Source: Membranipora membranacea (Eukaryota; Bryozoa; Gymnolaemata; Cheilostomatida; Membraniporidae). From it: a stretch of DNA of 64,000 nt. Every line of letters begins with the position of its first letter. The first letter of the stretch is position 1. Of the stretch, positions 61,871-64,000 are shown piece by piece. The notes beneath the pieces are model-generated. The model was not told the origin of the DNA. It made no database searches and saw nothing but the letters and a program-made list of their open reading frames with translations. The stretch spans positions 5,580,001 through 5,644,000 of the forward strand of contig OU612067.1 of assembly GCA_914767715.1 (NCBI GenBank), written 5' to 3'. The translations under genes were made by a program, and so were the position numbers.

Positions 61871-64000
61871 ATCTCTCATCTTCTTATTCAATTTGTTGTA
61901 TATTAGCTAGCAGCTGTCAGGCAATAAACCATTCAAGACGGCATCGTCACAGACATAACAACAACACGCTTTTATCAATCAGTGCAAAATTCAACATTAT
62001 TCATGTACAGATAAGATCATTTATACACACTTTGATCATTGACAACACCCAAGTTATCCTGACTTGTATCCAAGTAGAAATGAGAGGATAATGATAAAAA
62101 TAGTGGCACAAAACAGCTTGCACAACGTGGGTCCAACATCTCTATTTATTTCCCCATTGCATCACTGACTATGGGTTGAAAACTAATTGTCAGAATTTAT
62201 ATATATAAGACCCACTACGATATTATGATGCGTTGTCTACACTAGATTATTATGATTTTAATTTTGAGTTGTCCCCACGTGAATTATTAAAAATTAGAGG
62301 CCAAGCTGATCAGGAATCACAAAACCAAGCAACTCCAGCCGCAAACCAGCAGTTGTTAAACCACTACAGCAGTCTTTCAAAATGATTTCCAATGTTGTAT
62401 TTTACCATTGTACTGAAACACTTACAGGAATTGTATCTATCAGTATTGTCAACATTCGATTAATTTGAAATGCAAGATAATTGATCTCAAACCAAACTTT
62501 ATCACGACAACAGGGGGTTTCTAGCTTTAAATTATGACATGCTTTTCCTGACTATCCCGTGGCATGCTGAGGGCTTGAAGCGCCCAAGTAAGCCAGCTAG
62601 AGGTTTTGGGGGGGAGGGTCACTGTAAGTTTAGAGAGCAATTTATGGCCACGGAAATTAAATTGTCCGGGATTTGGAGGAGTGTCTAATAAAAGTTCACA
62701 AGCAGATTACAAAAATAATTAAAATAGTCAACCTAGAAATGCAGCATTGAACCGTCTGAGCTGAAATCTTCAGGACTTTTAACGTTATGATCTATCTCAT
62801 CATACAATCAAAGGCTTGTTGGTTGGATAAAGTATGACATAAATACTCCACTTTAACTCCACACAACAGCACCTTAATCAGCTGCTTGTATATCAATTAT
62901 GTGTTTATCTGAAGGGCAATCAATTGAATTCAGCTTCAGAAGACACAGCTAAATATTATGGTGAAAAAACTATGGACCTCTTGCTAATTTAGAACAAGGA
63001 AAAATCACAGATTATTAGGAATTACTAAATCTTGAGTAAATTTTGCCTCAATTCAATTTGTGTTATATGACAGATGGTTTGTTGGCAAAACCTTTTATTA
63101 TTTTCAGCTGATACAATTCACGTGTAAGCTCATAAACCCTACAAGGTTTATTGACTGTCTATTCATACAGGTACAAAATTGTCAATTTCATTACACACAT
63201 CATCTAATATTTCTTATTTACATAATATTAAGAGCCAATGAAAAAAGGCCAAGTATTCTGCAATCTTGGGGGTCAGAGCTGGCTGGTGTGGCTGTATACT
63301 AGGAGCTCTGCACAACGATGCCAACATATATTGATATAGCCAACGGGCATTTCTTTTTACGCACAGTAATAAAAAAAATTTTTATTGTTAACAACATTCT
63401 GACCACAAGGCATAAATGTTGGAGTGTCGTTTTGGGCCTTCTACGCAGGTTTCAACTTTGGTCTTCACACAATAGCACTCTGCCAATAAAAAGGTAGCCC
63501 TCAAACAACTCTTCAGTTCAAAAAAGTTAATGAATTACACTGCATATTTGACAGTCATGTGGTTTCCCCGACCAATATCAATCATCTTGCTGCCCTTAAC
63601 CTTTTCTCCCATGGCAAACCTGCTGGCGTTAATTTATGCAGACTTGTTAACTCATGTCACGGAAGCTTGATTCAAACAATGATTGCATATAAGTTTGAAC
63701 CAGACAACACCCAGGGCCGCAGAAAAAGTTTAGGGAAAATCAAAATCCTAGAGGGTAGGAAGCAAGACCAGGTGGGGTGCTGCTATTTAGTCAAACCATG
63801 CGTCAATTATCGAAATCTTTTACTCATTTAGAGGGCTAGCATTTGCTCAGTAGTCATATGCAACACAATAACTATTTTAAAAGTGCTACTTATTACTGAA
63901 GATTAAGCCAAACACAAATAGCTAGTATCATATAAGTAGTACAGCCATCCAAATTTAATTCACTCAATCGCAAACAGATACTTGGAGATGACACATTATA
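61871..64000. other. Intergenic, no gene recognised
   Basis: AT-rich DNA with no exon I could connect to the candidate minus-strand gene. Open frames at 63.06-63.30 and 63.56-63.83 kb have no supporting splice or family signal. Confidence 0.35.

Noticed and set aside
1-64000. Bacterial-type system (CRISPR, prophage, toxin-antitoxin, gene cluster)
   Set aside because: Introns, SINEs, LINEs and animal protein families show this is animal nuclear DNA; no prokaryotic gene organisation is present.

Overview
This window is nuclear DNA of an invertebrate-type animal. It is AT-rich, its genes are cut into many short exons with GT..AG introns, and the spaces between genes are full of tRNA-derived SINEs, foldback elements and LINE debris. 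The protein families (STRA6-like retinoid receptor, KAP/Kidins220-type NTPase, SLC15-type transporter, PAN plus C-type lectin) are animal families. I cannot name the species or phylum. There is nothing prokaryotic: no operons, CRISPR arrays or rRNA.

Layout. (1) 1-185 is the last coding exon of a STRA6-like gene that begins outside the window. (2) 1438-10511 (+) is a complete second STRA6-like gene, reconstructed as 17 exons and 704 aa, arranged head to tail with the first; even the 3' UTRs align, so this is a tandem duplication. (3) About 11600-12660 (-) is a decayed non-LTR reverse transcriptase. (4) 14162-25734 (+) is a 23-exon KAP-family P-loop protein of 879 aa whose Walker A ends in GKD instead of GK[S/T]. 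(5) 26398-30510 (-) holds remnants of an SLC15-like transporter gene with in-frame stops, a frameshift and a damaged splice acceptor. (6) 32384-34611 (+) is a four-exon secreted or membrane-anchored PAN plus C-type lectin gene of 248 aa with a QPD/WND sugar-binding site. (7) 35283-40953 (-) is the intact nine-exon SLC15-like transporter of 543 aa, the parent or sister of the pseudogene. The lectin gene sits on the opposite strand between the two copies.

From 41 kb to the end the window is mostly gene-poor. It contains a possible tiny secreted-peptide gene (about 43.6-44.0 kb, -), several interspersed repeat families, a ~138-bp tandem satellite at 45.4 kb, a TTAA-flanked inverted-repeat element at 48.5 kb, a reverse-transcriptase scrap at 49 kb, and a nest of related AT-rich repeats at 50.7-55.8 kb. 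Candidate exons of one or more unrecognised minus-strand genes lie at 58.4-61.4 kb.

Exon models come from reading splice sites by eye. The four main models each keep one open frame through every junction and total a multiple of three, but ends could be off by a base or an exon. The STRA6-like, KAP, transporter and lectin genes have no evident shared pathway; they look like ordinary metazoan neighbours.
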